This document shows, in pieces, positions 23,315 to 30,575 of a DNA stretch of 33,070 bases. Origin of the DNA: an uncultured Collinsella sp. (GTDB lineage Bacteria > Actinomycetota > Coriobacteriia > Coriobacteriales > Coriobacteriaceae). The number at the start of each line of letters is the position of its first letter. The first letter of the stretch is position 1. The position numbers were made by a program, and so were the translations under genes. Under the pieces are notes generated by a model. It was not told the DNA's origin and did not search any database. It saw nothing but the letters and a program-made list of their open reading frames with translations. The DNA is taken from positions 1 through 33,070 of the forward strand of contig URLR01000017.1 in the NCBI GenBank assembly GCA_900548815.1, written 5' to 3'.

Positions 23315-23444
23315 GCGTGATGCGAATGCGATCGGGCTCGAGATAGAAAAAGGCCCCCGGTCGAAACCGGAGGCCTTCCAATCACCTAGAGCGCAAAAAC
23401 AGGCGTGAGGGACTCACTGTCGACCGATCGTATTCGCATCACGC
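23315..23444 (-). repeat. 21-nt inverted repeat enclosing the trp attenuator
   Basis: Positions 23315-23335 and 23424-23444 are inverted copies, 20 of 21 identical. The upstream arm (in RNA) starts at the last Trp codon and covers Arg-Asp-Ala-Asn-Thr-Ile-Gly of the leader; the downstream arm lies just after the terminator. The 88-nt loop contains the leader stop, a small hairpin and the terminator. Confidence 0.8.
23346..23378 (-). terminator. Attenuator terminator of the trpP-ecfA-ecfT operon
   Basis: Minus strand AAGGCCTCCGG, loop TTTCGA, CCGGGGGCCTT then TTTC: a GC-rich hairpin plus T-run between leader peptide and trpP, a classical intrinsic terminator in attenuator position. Confidence 0.85.
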
Positions 23445-23445
23445 C
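23402..23445 (-). promoter_or_regulatory. Alternative pairing in the trp leader (segments 1 and 2)
   Basis: In RNA, GGCGTGA (from the last Trp codon, 23445-23439) can pair with TCACGCC (23408-23402). Within the second segment GTGAG-TCC-CTCAC (23417-23405) forms its own hairpin. A ribosome stalled on the Trp codons would cover segment 1 and change which of these form. Confidence 0.5.
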
Positions 23446-23482
23446 ACCACCAGTTGTTGAGAGACTTCATCGTGTTCTTCAT
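23414..23482 (-). CDS. Tryptophan leader peptide (22 aa, three tandem Trp codons)
   Basis: Short ORF on the minus strand with an excellent ribosome binding site (AAAGGAGCCACCAAC before ATG). The peptide begins MKNTMKSLNN and ends WWWRDANTIGRQ, with three consecutive Trp codons at 23452-23444. It lies between a promoter and an intrinsic terminator ahead of a tryptophan-type ECF transporter. This is the hallmark of ribosome-mediated transcription attenuation: with scarce charged tRNA-Trp, stalling would favour read-through into trpP-ecfA-ecfT. Too short for normal gene calling. Confidence is high that it is a leader peptide; the details of antitermination are inferred. Confidence 0.88.
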   Translation of the reverse strand: MKNTMKSLNNWWWRDANTIGRQ

Positions 23483-23540
23483 GTTGGTGGCTCCTTTCGT
23501 GACGCCGTGGCGCGGTCGCACCTAGTTGCTGTTGCGCTGC

Positions 23541-23546
23541 ACTATA
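23541..23546 (-). promoter_or_regulatory. -10 of the trp leader promoter
   Basis: Minus strand TGC-TATAGT, an extended -10 form, about 59 nt before the leader ATG. No good -35; instead GCACA-N8-TGTGC (23564-23547) directly abuts the -10 and may be an operator. Confidence 0.5.
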
Positions 23547-23567
23547 GCACAGCGAAGTGTGTGCGGG

Positions 23568-23606
23568 GAAATCTTTTTTGAAAAGATTTCAGGCGGGTTT
23601 CCCGCC
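23568..23606 (-). terminator. Terminator of the C69 peptidase gene
   Basis: Minus strand GGCGGG-AAA-CCCGCC (23606-23592) followed by TGAAATCTTTTC; the latter is itself an arm of a perfect 10-bp repeat (GAAATCTTTT with AAAAGATTTC, 23568-23590). A further 9-bp pair GCTGAGCGG/CCGCTCAGC (23621-23629, 23654-23662) lies closer to the gene. Confidence 0.65.
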
Positions 23607-23669
23607 GGTCAAAAGAGCGGGCTGAGCGGGCGAGGCTGCCATTGCTGCCTTGTCCGCTCAGCTAAGACG

Positions 23670-25637
23670 TTACTCCTTATTGCGACGGTAGAGGAAGTAA
23701 CCGCCCGCGGAGATGACGGCAACGCCAGCGATGGCGAATGCGGCCACCATGCGGCCATCAAAACGATCACCGGTGGTGGGCAGGCCGCCCTTGGTGTTCG
23801 TCTTGTTGGTGGTTACCGTGGTCGTGGTGTCCGACTTGCCAGGCTTCTCGGGCTTGGTGGTGGGCTGCTCGGGCTTAGCGGGCTGCTCGGGGGTACCGGG
23901 CTGCTCGGGGGTACCGGGCTGCTCAGGAGTACCGGGCTGCTCAGGAGTACCAGGCTGATCCGGGGTTACCGGGTCGGTGGCAAGAGCGTCCTTGGCGTAG
24001 GTGATGGACACCTTGAGGCCGTTGATCTCGGTGTTCAGGTCGCTCGGGGTGAAGGGCTGGTCGAAGTTTTCGGCCTTCTGATAGGCGCGCATCTCCTGGA
24101 GCAGGGCCTTGCACTTCTTGTAGGTGTTCTCGGTAGCAGCCTTGCCGGCCTTGTTGGCCAGGGCAGTGCGGCCCTCGGTGGTCGTCTCGGCTAGCATGGC
24201 GGCGTCAACTTCCTTGTTCTGCTCGATGAGCTCGTTCTGGAGCGCATCGAGGTAGGCACGGACGCTGATACCAAGGGTGTCAGGGTTCTCAAAGCAGAGC
24301 GAGCTGATGTCCATGAGGACGTAGTTGATTGAGTTCTCGGGCTCCTCGTTGTACACGACGTCAGTCTGTTTGCAGTGATCGAAGGAGACGGTCTGATCGC
24401 TGAAGTACGGGCTGACCTCAGTTATCAGAGCGGAGTACAACGGGATGGCGACGGAGTACGCGGCGCGGGAGAGCATTTCCCACTGGATGGTAGCGACTTC
24501 GGGGTCATACCCGCGACGAATCTGGAAGAGGTTGATCTCGGTGTTGCGCTCGCTGCCGATGCAATAAACACCATCAGTGTTCGCGTTGAGGCCAGGGACG
24601 TTCTCGCCGCGGTTGCCGAAGGCGCGAATCAACTCGAAAGTGCTCCAACCAGACTTGCCAGGCTTGAAGAACAGGGGCTGGATTTCGCTGACCATGGCTC
24701 CCTTTTGGTCAGGTTTTCCTTTCTCCTTTACTGTGATAATGTCGTAATCTGTGCCTTCGGTCAGCTGACTACCAAAATAATCGCGGCCTTGCACATAGCG
24801 GGACCACTGGTTTACGCCGGAATCGGCGAGGCTTTCGCCATACGTTTGGGCGACATCGAATTTGCCGTCAGCGGAGTATTTGGCGAAACCCTTTTCTTCG
24901 GGCATGGATTGGATCTTTTCAGAGTGGAGGCAATTCTCGGTGTCATTGAGGTCGACATCGTAGTTGAGGCTCCCGATATTAGGGTTGAGCGACGCGACGT
25001 CGTCAGCGAGCTTCATGGCGATCCACTGATGGGCGGAAAGTGTGGCGAACAGCCAGGTCTCGTTGTTGTCGGCGATGATGATCTGGTCGTTGGTGCAGAC
25101 GCCTTGATCATCGATCAGGCTGCCGAGAAGCTCGACGCCCTCGCGGGCCGTGGCGCTCTCGCCCAGGATGATGCTGCCGTAACTGTACTCGCCCAGACCC
25201 ACTTCCTCATCGATGAGGTCTGCTGCAGCGGCCTCCTCGTTATAGGAGGTGCTTAGCGTGGCGGAGCAGGAGACGCCCTTCTCGTTGATGCCGGCCTCGG
25301 AGTAGGCGTCGGTGCGACCCATCCAGTTGGAGGGGTGGTCGCGTACATAGCTGTAGCGATAGGTAGGCTTGTTCGAAGTGTATTCAAAAGCAGATTCAAT
25401 CGAGCTGTACTTAAAGCCAGGTTCGTGGGCAGGTTCGATGCCGTAGTGCTTAAGATAGCGCTTGCCAAAGTCCTCGGCGCGGCCGTAGTACGTGTTGCCG
25501 TCCGCCGTGAGCTTGCTGCCCATGTAGATCTGGGTGCAGGCGAGCGCCGAAGTCGGCATGGCCATGATGGCCGCTGCTCCAAACGCAAGGCCGCAGCCGA
25601 GCTTTTTGAGCGTGTTGACAGGATGAGTAAACCTCAT
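23670..25637 (-). CDS. LPxTG-anchored C69-family peptidase (dipeptidase)
   Basis: 655-aa surface enzyme. The signal peptide (about 1-33) ends at ALA-C; Cys34 (CTQIYMGSKLTADGNTYYGRAEDF) is the N-terminal nucleophile typical of C69 Ntn-hydrolases, so export cleavage would itself free the catalytic residue. The C69 domain spans about 34-480. A helical region follows (about 480-560), then a Pro-Glu-Gln repeat spacer (PEQPGT units), and an LPTTG sortase motif (619-623) with a membrane span and RRNKE tail. ATG 25637 has GGGAGGG 4 nt upstream. It probably trims host- or diet-derived peptides at the cell surface. Long leader with phased repeats upstream. Confidence 0.9.
   Translation of the reverse strand: MRFTHPVNTLKKLGCGLAFGAAAIMAMPTSALACTQIYMGSKLTADGNTYYGRAEDFGKRYLKHYGIEPAHEPGFKYSSIESAFEYTSNKPTYRYSYVRDHPSNWMGRTDAYSEAGINEKGVSCSATLSTSYNEEAAAADLIDEEVGLGEYSYGSIILGESATAREGVELLGSLIDDQGVCTNDQIIIADNNETWLFATLSAHQWIAMKLADDVASLNPNIGSLNYDVDLNDTENCLHSEKIQSMPEEKGFAKYSADGKFDVAQTYGESLADSGVNQWSRYVQGRDYFGSQLTEGTDYDIITVKEKGKPDQKGAMVSEIQPLFFKPGKSGWSTFELIRAFGNRGENVPGLNANTDGVYCIGSERNTEINLFQIRRGYDPEVATIQWEMLSRAAYSVAIPLYSALITEVSPYFSDQTVSFDHCKQTDVVYNEEPENSINYVLMDISSLCFENPDTLGISVRAYLDALQNELIEQNKEVDAAMLAETTTEGRTALANKAGKAATENTYKKCKALLQEMRAYQKAENFDQPFTPSDLNTEINGLKVSITYAKDALATDPVTPDQPGTPEQPGTPEQPGTPEQPGTPEQPAKPEQPTTKPEKPGKSDTTTTVTTNKTNTKGGLPTTGDRFDGRMVAAFAIAGVAVISAGGYFLYRRNKE
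23877..23958. repeat. 18-bp in-frame tandem repeat (PEQPGT spacer)
   Basis: Four units of GGGCTGCTCNGGNGTACC inside the C69 gene; the last one is degenerate. Two copies read TCGGGGGTACC and two TCAGGAGTACC, suggesting pairwise duplication. In-frame length variation of the cell-wall spacer would be easy. Confidence 0.8.
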
Positions 25638-25868
25638 GATCCCTCCCAACTGTTGAGACCCCACAAAACTGTGCGGAATCTCAGCTAATAAATACATCAA
25701 TTAGCCTATCGGAAGTCTAAGAAGTATTCATTAAATTTGATGGAATACTCGATGAGCGTCCTAAAATATGCGATGAGTGGATAAGAATACTCACTTTGTA
25801 GCTTTAGCTAAATAAAGACGCCCTGCAATTACTGTACCTGAATAAAGCGCCTTGCACGGGGCACAAAG
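25638..25868. promoter_or_regulatory. AT-rich upstream region of the C69 gene with phased repeats
   Basis: No gene seen. GAATACTC occurs at 25743-25750 and 25785-25792 (42 bp apart) and inverted as AGTATTC at 25723-25729; CGATGAG occurs at 25750-25756 and 25771-25777 (21 bp apart). Spacing by whole helical turns suggests cooperative regulator sites. The composition is clearly lower in GC than the neighbouring genes. Promoter not pinpointed. Confidence 0.5.
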
Positions 25869-25910
25869 AAAAATCCCCCGCTGCCTGGCAAATGCATAAA
25901 CAACGGGGGA
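25869..25910 (-). terminator. Terminator of the lipid kinase / small peptide unit
   Basis: Minus strand TCCCCCGTTG, 17-nt loop, CAGCGGGGGA, then TTTTTC. Ten-base-pair stem with one wobble. Confidence 0.85.
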
Positions 25911-25945
25911 GACGATAATTGGATGAATATCATACCAATGTGGAA

Positions 25946-26038
25946 TTACTTCTTCCGGCGGTGGATCACGTTAATCGCATAGCCGACGAGCATGGCCAGA
26001 ACGATGACGATAAAGCCGAGCAGGGGATTGTCGTTCAT
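25946..26038 (-). CDS. 30-aa single-span membrane peptide
   Basis: Minus-strand mini-gene: MNDNPLLGFIVIVLAM, then LVGYAINVIHRRKK. It has a very good ribosome binding site (TAGGAGG, 5 nt before ATG) that overlaps the stop codon of the lipid-kinase gene, so the two are translationally linked. One hydrophobic span (about 6-24) and a strongly basic cytoplasmic tail, as in small regulatory or complex-stabilising membrane peptides. A terminator follows 36 bp later. No known family recognised; a role at the membrane with the lipid kinase is inferred from the operon. Confidence 0.7.
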   Translation of the reverse strand: MNDNPLLGFIVIVLAMLVGYAINVIHRRKK

Positions 26039-26047
26039 GGGGTCCTC

Positions 26048-26965
26048 CTATTTTCCAAGCGGGGAGAATTCGTCGACGATGAGGTCGAGGCATTGCGGAA
26101 GTGCGCGGGCACCAAAGACACCCGAGTTGCTGGAGATGATCTCGCCATCGAACTGCATGCCCAGCGACGGCGTGCAGGTGATTTTGGCTTCTTTGGTCTG
26201 GATGATCTTGAACTGCGGACGGCCGAGCACCTTGCCGGCGGGGTCGAGCGCGGCGGTGATCACAGTGGGCAGGAGCTGGACGGTTTTTACGGGCTCGATG
26301 ACCGCGATGTCGACCATGCCGTCGTTCATGCGGCAATCGGGGAACAGGTTGATATCGTTTTGAATGACCGAGGTGTTGCCGGCCATGCAGCAGATGCCAT
26401 CGAGCTCCTCGACAATGCCGTCATGCTCAATCGTAAAGTGCGCCACCGTGGGGTTAGGCGTGGCGAGCGCCGACAGGAAATAGGCGATTTCGCCGATGTC
26501 GTTTTTGGTGGGAGCGGCCTTCATCATGATCTCGGCGTCGAAGCCCGAGCCGGCGATGATGATAAAGCCGTGGCGCTTCTCGTTGCCGTTCTCGTCGAGC
26601 CAAAAGAGCTCGCCCATGTCCGCCTTGACGGTACGGCCGACGCGGCAGGCCTTGGCGAGCGCCGCGGCCTCGGGGGCGTTGCCAATGTTGTTGAAGAACA
26701 GGCAGGCCGTGCCGGAGGGGAAGACGAGCGTGGGGACGCCGCATCCGCGCATTTGGTCGAGCACGTTGGAGACGGTGCCGTCGCCGCCCGAAATCACCAC
26801 GCGATCAAACTCGCGCACGTCTGCCACGGCGTCCTCGGGTTCCATGCCATCGCCGATAAAACGCATCACGACCTCGTCGCCGCCCTGCGCGAGGGCGTGC
26901 GTGAACGCGTAGATTTCATCTGAGCTGGGGCCCGATGCCGGGTTGTGGATGATAAGGCAGCGCAT
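26048..26965 (-). CDS. Diacylglycerol-kinase-family lipid kinase
   Basis: 305-aa soluble kinase of the DagK/YegS group, which phosphorylates diacylglycerol or related lipids at the membrane surface. Seen: IIHNPASGP (5-13), ISGGDGTVSNV nucleotide loop (58-68), FPSGTACLFFNNI, and a C-terminal beta domain with MNDGMVDIAVIEP and MQFDGE. ATG 26965 has only a weak GGAA upstream. Upstream it shares a divergent promoter with RNase D; downstream it is coupled to a 30-aa membrane peptide. Exact lipid substrate unknown; a sphingosine- or undecaprenol-type role cannot be excluded from sequence. Confidence 0.88.
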   Translation of the reverse strand: MRCLIIHNPASGPSSDEIYAFTHALAQGGDEVVMRFIGDGMEPEDAVADVREFDRVVISGGDGTVSNVLDQMRGCGVPTLVFPSGTACLFFNNIGNAPEAAALAKACRVGRTVKADMGELFWLDENGNEKRHGFIIIAGSGFDAEIMMKAAPTKNDIGEIAYFLSALATPNPTVAHFTIEHDGIVEELDGICCMAGNTSVIQNDINLFPDCRMNDGMVDIAVIEPVKTVQLLPTVITAALDPAGKVLGRPQFKIIQTKEAKITCTPSLGMQFDGEIISSNSGVFGARALPQCLDLIVDEFSPLGK

Positions 26966-26993
26966 ACTTACGTTCCCGTTCTGTGACTAACCG

Positions 26994-27001
26994 AGTATAG
27001 T
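26994..27001. promoter_or_regulatory. Symmetric divergent -10 (AGTATAGT)
   Basis: TATAGT on the plus strand (26996-27001) and TATACT on the minus strand (26999-26994) overlap in one 8-mer. This would fire RNase D rightwards and the lipid kinase leftwards from a single melted site. Confidence 0.45.
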
Positions 27002-27063
27002 TGTAGGGCAATGCCGATATCCTACCCGTGTTTTTCGGGCCTAACCTTATTCGATGGGTTGAT

Positions 27064-28197
27064 ATGTACATTTCCACACATCAGGCTCTACTCGACTTTT
27101 GCCAGCGCGCCCGCGAGTTCGACGCGATTGCCGTCGATACCGAGTTTTTGCGTGAACGCACGTTCCATCCGCGCCTGTGCTTGGTTCAGATTGCCACCCC
27201 TGCCGAGAGCGTGGCGGTCGACCCTCTGGTGATCGACGACCTGTCGCCGCTGGCCGAGCTTATGGCCGACGAGAGCGTGACCAAGGTCTTCCACGCGTGC
27301 TCGCAGGATATGGAGGTCATGCTCCATACCGTGGGCGTGCTGCCGCGTCCCATTTTTGACACGCAGGTGGCCGCCGCCTTTTTGGGCGAGCGCCAGCAGA
27401 TTTCCTACGGCGCGCTCGTACAGACGTTTTGCGGCGTCTCATTGCCCAAGACCGAGTCACTGACCGATTGGTCGCGCCGCCCGCTGACCGACAAGCAAAT
27501 CGAGTACGCAATCGATGACGTCAAGTACCTGATCGTCGCCTATACCGAGATGATGAGCCGCCTGCGTGAGCTGGGCCGCGTGGACTGGGTGCTCGATGAG
27601 TTGCGTCCTCTGGCCGACGAGTCACACTACCGCGCCGATCGTCACGAGGCATTCCGCAAGGTCAAGCGCATCAACTCCTGCAGCCGCCATCAGCTGGGTA
27701 TCGCGCGCGAGCTTGCCGCTTGGCGCGAGGACCGCGCCGAGCGCCGCAACATCCCGCGCAAGTGGGTCATGTCCGACGATACGCTGCTTGCGCTCGTCAA
27801 GCGCAATCCCGTGCGCGTTGAGGAGTTCCGCAGCATTCGCGGTACCGACCAGCTGGGGGAGCGCGACGTGGACGGCGCGCTCATGGCCATTAAGCGCGGT
27901 GCGAGCTGCCCACACGATCGCCTGCCGCTCATGGTACGCGGGCACCGTCAGATTTCGCCGGAGTTGGAGAGCGTGACGGACCTGATGTATGCGCTCATTC
28001 GCCTGGTTGCCGAGCGCTCGGGCGTGGCGACCTCGGTCATTGCTTCGCGCGATGACCTGGCCGACTATATTGAGCACCCCGAGCAGAGTCCCCTGCGCGA
28101 AGGCTGGCGCTTTGAGCTCGTGGGCTCGCGCCTGGACGATCTGCTCTCGGGCAACATGGGGTTGACGGTGAAGGACGGCAAAATCGAGCTCCTGTAG
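27064..28197 (+). CDS. rnd: Ribonuclease D
   Basis: 377-aa 3'-5' exoribonuclease that trims tRNA and other stable RNA 3' ends. DEDD-family exonuclease domain: AVDTEF (Asp25, Glu27), HACSQDMEV (Asp82), IEYAIDDVKYLIVAY with the last Asp and catalytic Tyr (about 150-165). Then an HRDC domain (about 205-285, ELAAWREDRAERRNIPRKWV). Length is that of E. coli RNase D. ATG 27064 begins the conserved exonuclease domain but has a weak ribosome binding site; GTG 27028 is an in-frame alternative. Confidence 0.92.
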   Translation: MYISTHQALLDFCQRAREFDAIAVDTEFLRERTFHPRLCLVQIATPAESVAVDPLVIDDLSPLAELMADESVTKVFHACSQDMEVMLHTVGVLPRPIFDTQVAAAFLGERQQISYGALVQTFCGVSLPKTESLTDWSRRPLTDKQIEYAIDDVKYLIVAYTEMMSRLRELGRVDWVLDELRPLADESHYRADRHEAFRKVKRINSCSRHQLGIARELAAWREDRAERRNIPRKWVMSDDTLLALVKRNPVRVEEFRSIRGTDQLGERDVDGALMAIKRGASCPHDRLPLMVRGHRQISPELESVTDLMYALIRLVAERSGVATSVIASRDDLADYIEHPEQSPLREGWRFELVGSRLDDLLSGNMGLTVKDGKIELL

Positions 28198-28261
28198 GGA
28201 AGCCTAGCCGCTTGAGTGGGTAGAATGCCTCCAACGTGTAATTCGATTCGGAGGAATTCGC

Positions 28262-28966
28262 ATGCCTTATTACTATGGATACGGCTTTGGCATTGACCCG
28301 CTGTACCTGCTGGTTGTTCTTGTCTGCACGGTGCTTGGCCTTGCCGCGCAGAGCTATATCAACTCGACATACAAGACCTGGTCCAAGGTTCGCTCGGACG
28401 GCGACACGGGTGCCACGGTCGCTCGTCGCATGCTCGATGCCAACGGTTGTAGCGCCGTGGGCATCAAGGGCGTCGCTGGCGAGCTCACCGACCACTACAA
28501 CCCGCAGGACAACAACCTGTATCTGTCGGATGCCAACCGTTCGGGCGGGTCGGTCGCAAGCGTTGCCGTGGCCTGTCACGAGGCGGGCCATGCTGCCCAG
28601 CGTCAAAGTGGTTATGCCATGATGAAGGTACGTACCGCTTTGGTCCCCGTCGTCAACTTTACCCAGAACACCTGGACGATCGTGCTGCTCATGGGCCTGT
28701 TCATGAACATCGCGGGGCTCACGACCCTCGCGCTGGTCTTCTTCTCGTTTAGCGTGCTGTTCCAGCTGGTTACGCTGCCGGTCGAGATCGATGCCAGTCG
28801 CCGTGCCGTGGCGTATATCGAGCGGTCGGGCATGAGTTCCAAGCAGGTCAACGGTGCCAAGAAGGTCCTGACGGCAGCCGCGCTTACCTATGTGGCCGCA
28901 GCGCTCACTTCGATCATTCAACTGCTCTATCTGATGGCTCGCTACAACAGAAACTCCAACCGATAA
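28262..28966 (+). CDS. YugP-type membrane zinc metallopeptidase
   Basis: 234-aa membrane protein of the Zn_peptidase_2 (YugP) family. N-terminal span (about 13-30), then a loop with GVAGELTDHYNPQDNNLYLS, the zinc motif HEAGH (106-110) in VAVACHEAGHAAQ, two central spans (about 135-175) with E-x-D-A-S-R-R after them (third-ligand region), and a last span (about 208-228). Length and order match the family. ATG 28262 follows GGAGG. A TAGAAT (28221-28226) is the likely -10. Substrate unknown. Confidence 0.9.
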   Translation: MPYYYGYGFGIDPLYLLVVLVCTVLGLAAQSYINSTYKTWSKVRSDGDTGATVARRMLDANGCSAVGIKGVAGELTDHYNPQDNNLYLSDANRSGGSVASVAVACHEAGHAAQRQSGYAMMKVRTALVPVVNFTQNTWTIVLLMGLFMNIAGLTTLALVFFSFSVLFQLVTLPVEIDASRRAVAYIERSGMSSKQVNGAKKVLTAAALTYVAAALTSIIQLLYLMARYNRNSNR

Positions 28967-28982
28967 CAAATTGGCTTAACAG

Positions 28983-29012
28983 GCGCCGCGGAGATTTGTG
29001 TCCCCGCGGCGC
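28983..29012 (+). terminator. GC-rich hairpin abutting the xseA -10
   Basis: GCGCCGCGG, 12-nt loop, CCGCGGCGC, starting 17 nt after the peptidase stop. It has no T-run and is followed after 2 nt by TACTAT (29015-29020), the probable -10 of xseA. Confidence 0.55.
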
Positions 29013-29014
29013 TG

Positions 29015-29020
29015 TACTAT
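29015..29020 (+). promoter_or_regulatory. -10 element of xseA-xseB
   Basis: TACTAT, 62 nt before the GTG start; the -35 zone falls in the hairpin 28983-29012. Confidence 0.4.
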
Positions 29021-29081
29021 GTGTTGGACTTAAATTTGCACGAGGCCGGAGCCTCTGTGCGCGATAACGAAAGGAGGCTGC

Positions 29082-30533
29082 GTGGCAGGCTGGAATCTGA
29101 CCGGCAATACCGTTTCCGCCGAGTTCGACGGTTCGGATGAGCAGGAGCGCAAGGAGCTCAGCGTGAGCCAGGCGGTGGAGATCGCTGCCGGTGCGCTCGA
29201 TGCCATTCCGCAGCTGAGCGTTTTGGGTGAGGTCACGGGTTTTCGCGGTCCCAATGCTCGAAGCGGCCACTGCTACTTCCAAATCAAGGACGACTCGGCG
29301 GCCGTCGACTGCATCATCTGGAAGGGCGCCTACCTTAAGCGCACCTTCGATCTGCGCGACGGCATGCAGGTAAGCTTTAAGGGCAGCTTCAATCTCTACA
29401 AGCCTACGGGTCGCATGAGCTTCGTCGCCCGCTCGTTTTCGCTGGCGGGGGAGGGCTTGCTGCGTCAACAAGTGGCGCAACTGGCCGAAAAGCTGCGTCG
29501 CGAGGGTCTGATGGACGAGGCGCGCAAACGTCACATTCCGGTGTTTTGCTCGCGCGTGGCAGTCGTCACCTCGCTTTCGGGCGCCGTAATCGACGACGTC
29601 AAGCGTACGCTGCGCCGTCGCAACCCGCTCGTCGAGCTTGTCTGCGTGGGCGCAAAAGTCCAGGGCGAGGGTGCGCCGGAAGAGCTTATTGAAGGCTTGC
29701 GCCGCGCCGCTGCCATTACGCCGGCGCCCGATTGCATTTTGCTCGTGCGTGGCGGCGGTTCCTTCGAGGACCTCATGACCTTTAACGACGAGGAGCTTGC
29801 CCGTGCGGTGGCAGCCTGTCCCGTGCCTGTGGTAACGGGTATTGGGCATGAGCCCGATACCTCGATTTGCGACATGGTGAGCGACCGCCGCGCCTCCACG
29901 CCCACGGCGGCGGCAGAATCGGTGGCGCCGGCTATGACGGAGTTGGCTGATGTGCTCGAGGCGCGCCATCAGCGTCTGGGTGCCGCGATGGCATCGATGA
30001 TTGGGTCGGCCCAGGTCGACCTGGAGATGCTCGATCAGCGCGGTCGCCGTGCCTGGGATACCTATACGGCTCGCTTGGGCGACGCGCTCGATGCGGCCGC
30101 ATGCCGCCCGTGCCTCAACGATCCGACGTTTATGGTCGAGCGTCGTGAGTCAGAGCTTGCGCTGACTGCCGACCGCCTGTCGGGCGCCATGGTACGCTCG
30201 GTCGGAGCTTTCCGATCCAGCTTTGAACGCCTGCCCGAGCGTCTGGTTGCAAGTACCTCGGGGCTCGATGGCAAGCGCCATGCGCTCACGCTTGCGAGTT
30301 CCCGTCTGGAGCATCAGGGACGCACGATGCTCAGCAAGCCCGCGTCCGACTTGGGCCGAGCTGCCGCGTCGCTCGATGCCCTGTCTCCGCTCAAGGTGCT
30401 TGCCCGTGGCTATTCCATCGCGTACAGCGATGACGGTGTGGCTACGAGCGCCAAGACCTTTAAGCCCGGTGATGCCATTCGTGTGCGCATGGCAGACGGC
30501 AACGTTGCGGCAACGGTCGATACGGTCGAGTAG
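29082..30533 (+). CDS. xseA: Exodeoxyribonuclease VII large subunit
   Basis: 483-aa catalytic subunit of ExoVII, which degrades single-stranded DNA to oligonucleotides. N-terminal OB fold (about 24-120: LSVLGEVTGFRG, GHCYFQIKDDSAAVDCIIW), catalytic domain (about 145-340) with VVTSLSGAVIDDVKRTLRRR, LVRGGGSFEDLMTFNDEELARAV, GIGHEPDTSICDMVSDRRASTPTAAAE, then a coiled-coil part and the C-terminal LKVLARGYSIAYSDDG that binds XseB. GTG at 29082 has AAAGGAGG 5 nt upstream. XseB is the next gene, 42 bp on. Confidence 0.96.
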   Translation: MAGWNLTGNTVSAEFDGSDEQERKELSVSQAVEIAAGALDAIPQLSVLGEVTGFRGPNARSGHCYFQIKDDSAAVDCIIWKGAYLKRTFDLRDGMQVSFKGSFNLYKPTGRMSFVARSFSLAGEGLLRQQVAQLAEKLRREGLMDEARKRHIPVFCSRVAVVTSLSGAVIDDVKRTLRRRNPLVELVCVGAKVQGEGAPEELIEGLRRAAAITPAPDCILLVRGGGSFEDLMTFNDEELARAVAACPVPVVTGIGHEPDTSICDMVSDRRASTPTAAAESVAPAMTELADVLEARHQRLGAAMASMIGSAQVDLEMLDQRGRRAWDTYTARLGDALDAAACRPCLNDPTFMVERRESELALTADRLSGAMVRSVGAFRSSFERLPERLVASTSGLDGKRHALTLASSRLEHQGRTMLSKPASDLGRAAASLDALSPLKVLARGYSIAYSDDGVATSAKTFKPGDAIRVRMADGNVAATVDTVE

Positions 30534-30575
30534 GCCGCGTTTCATAGTGATAAACCTTTAGGAAAGGAAACAGAT

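Noticed and set aside
23877..23958. Short tandem repeats as a CRISPR-like array
   Set aside because: Units are contiguous with no spacers and encode PEQPGT in frame within the C69 gene.
27011..27232. ORF of 73 codons starting 10 nt after the divergent -10, as a possible leaderless gene
   Set aside because: It overlaps RNase D out of frame, its protein has no recognisable features and the RNase D frame is clearly coding.
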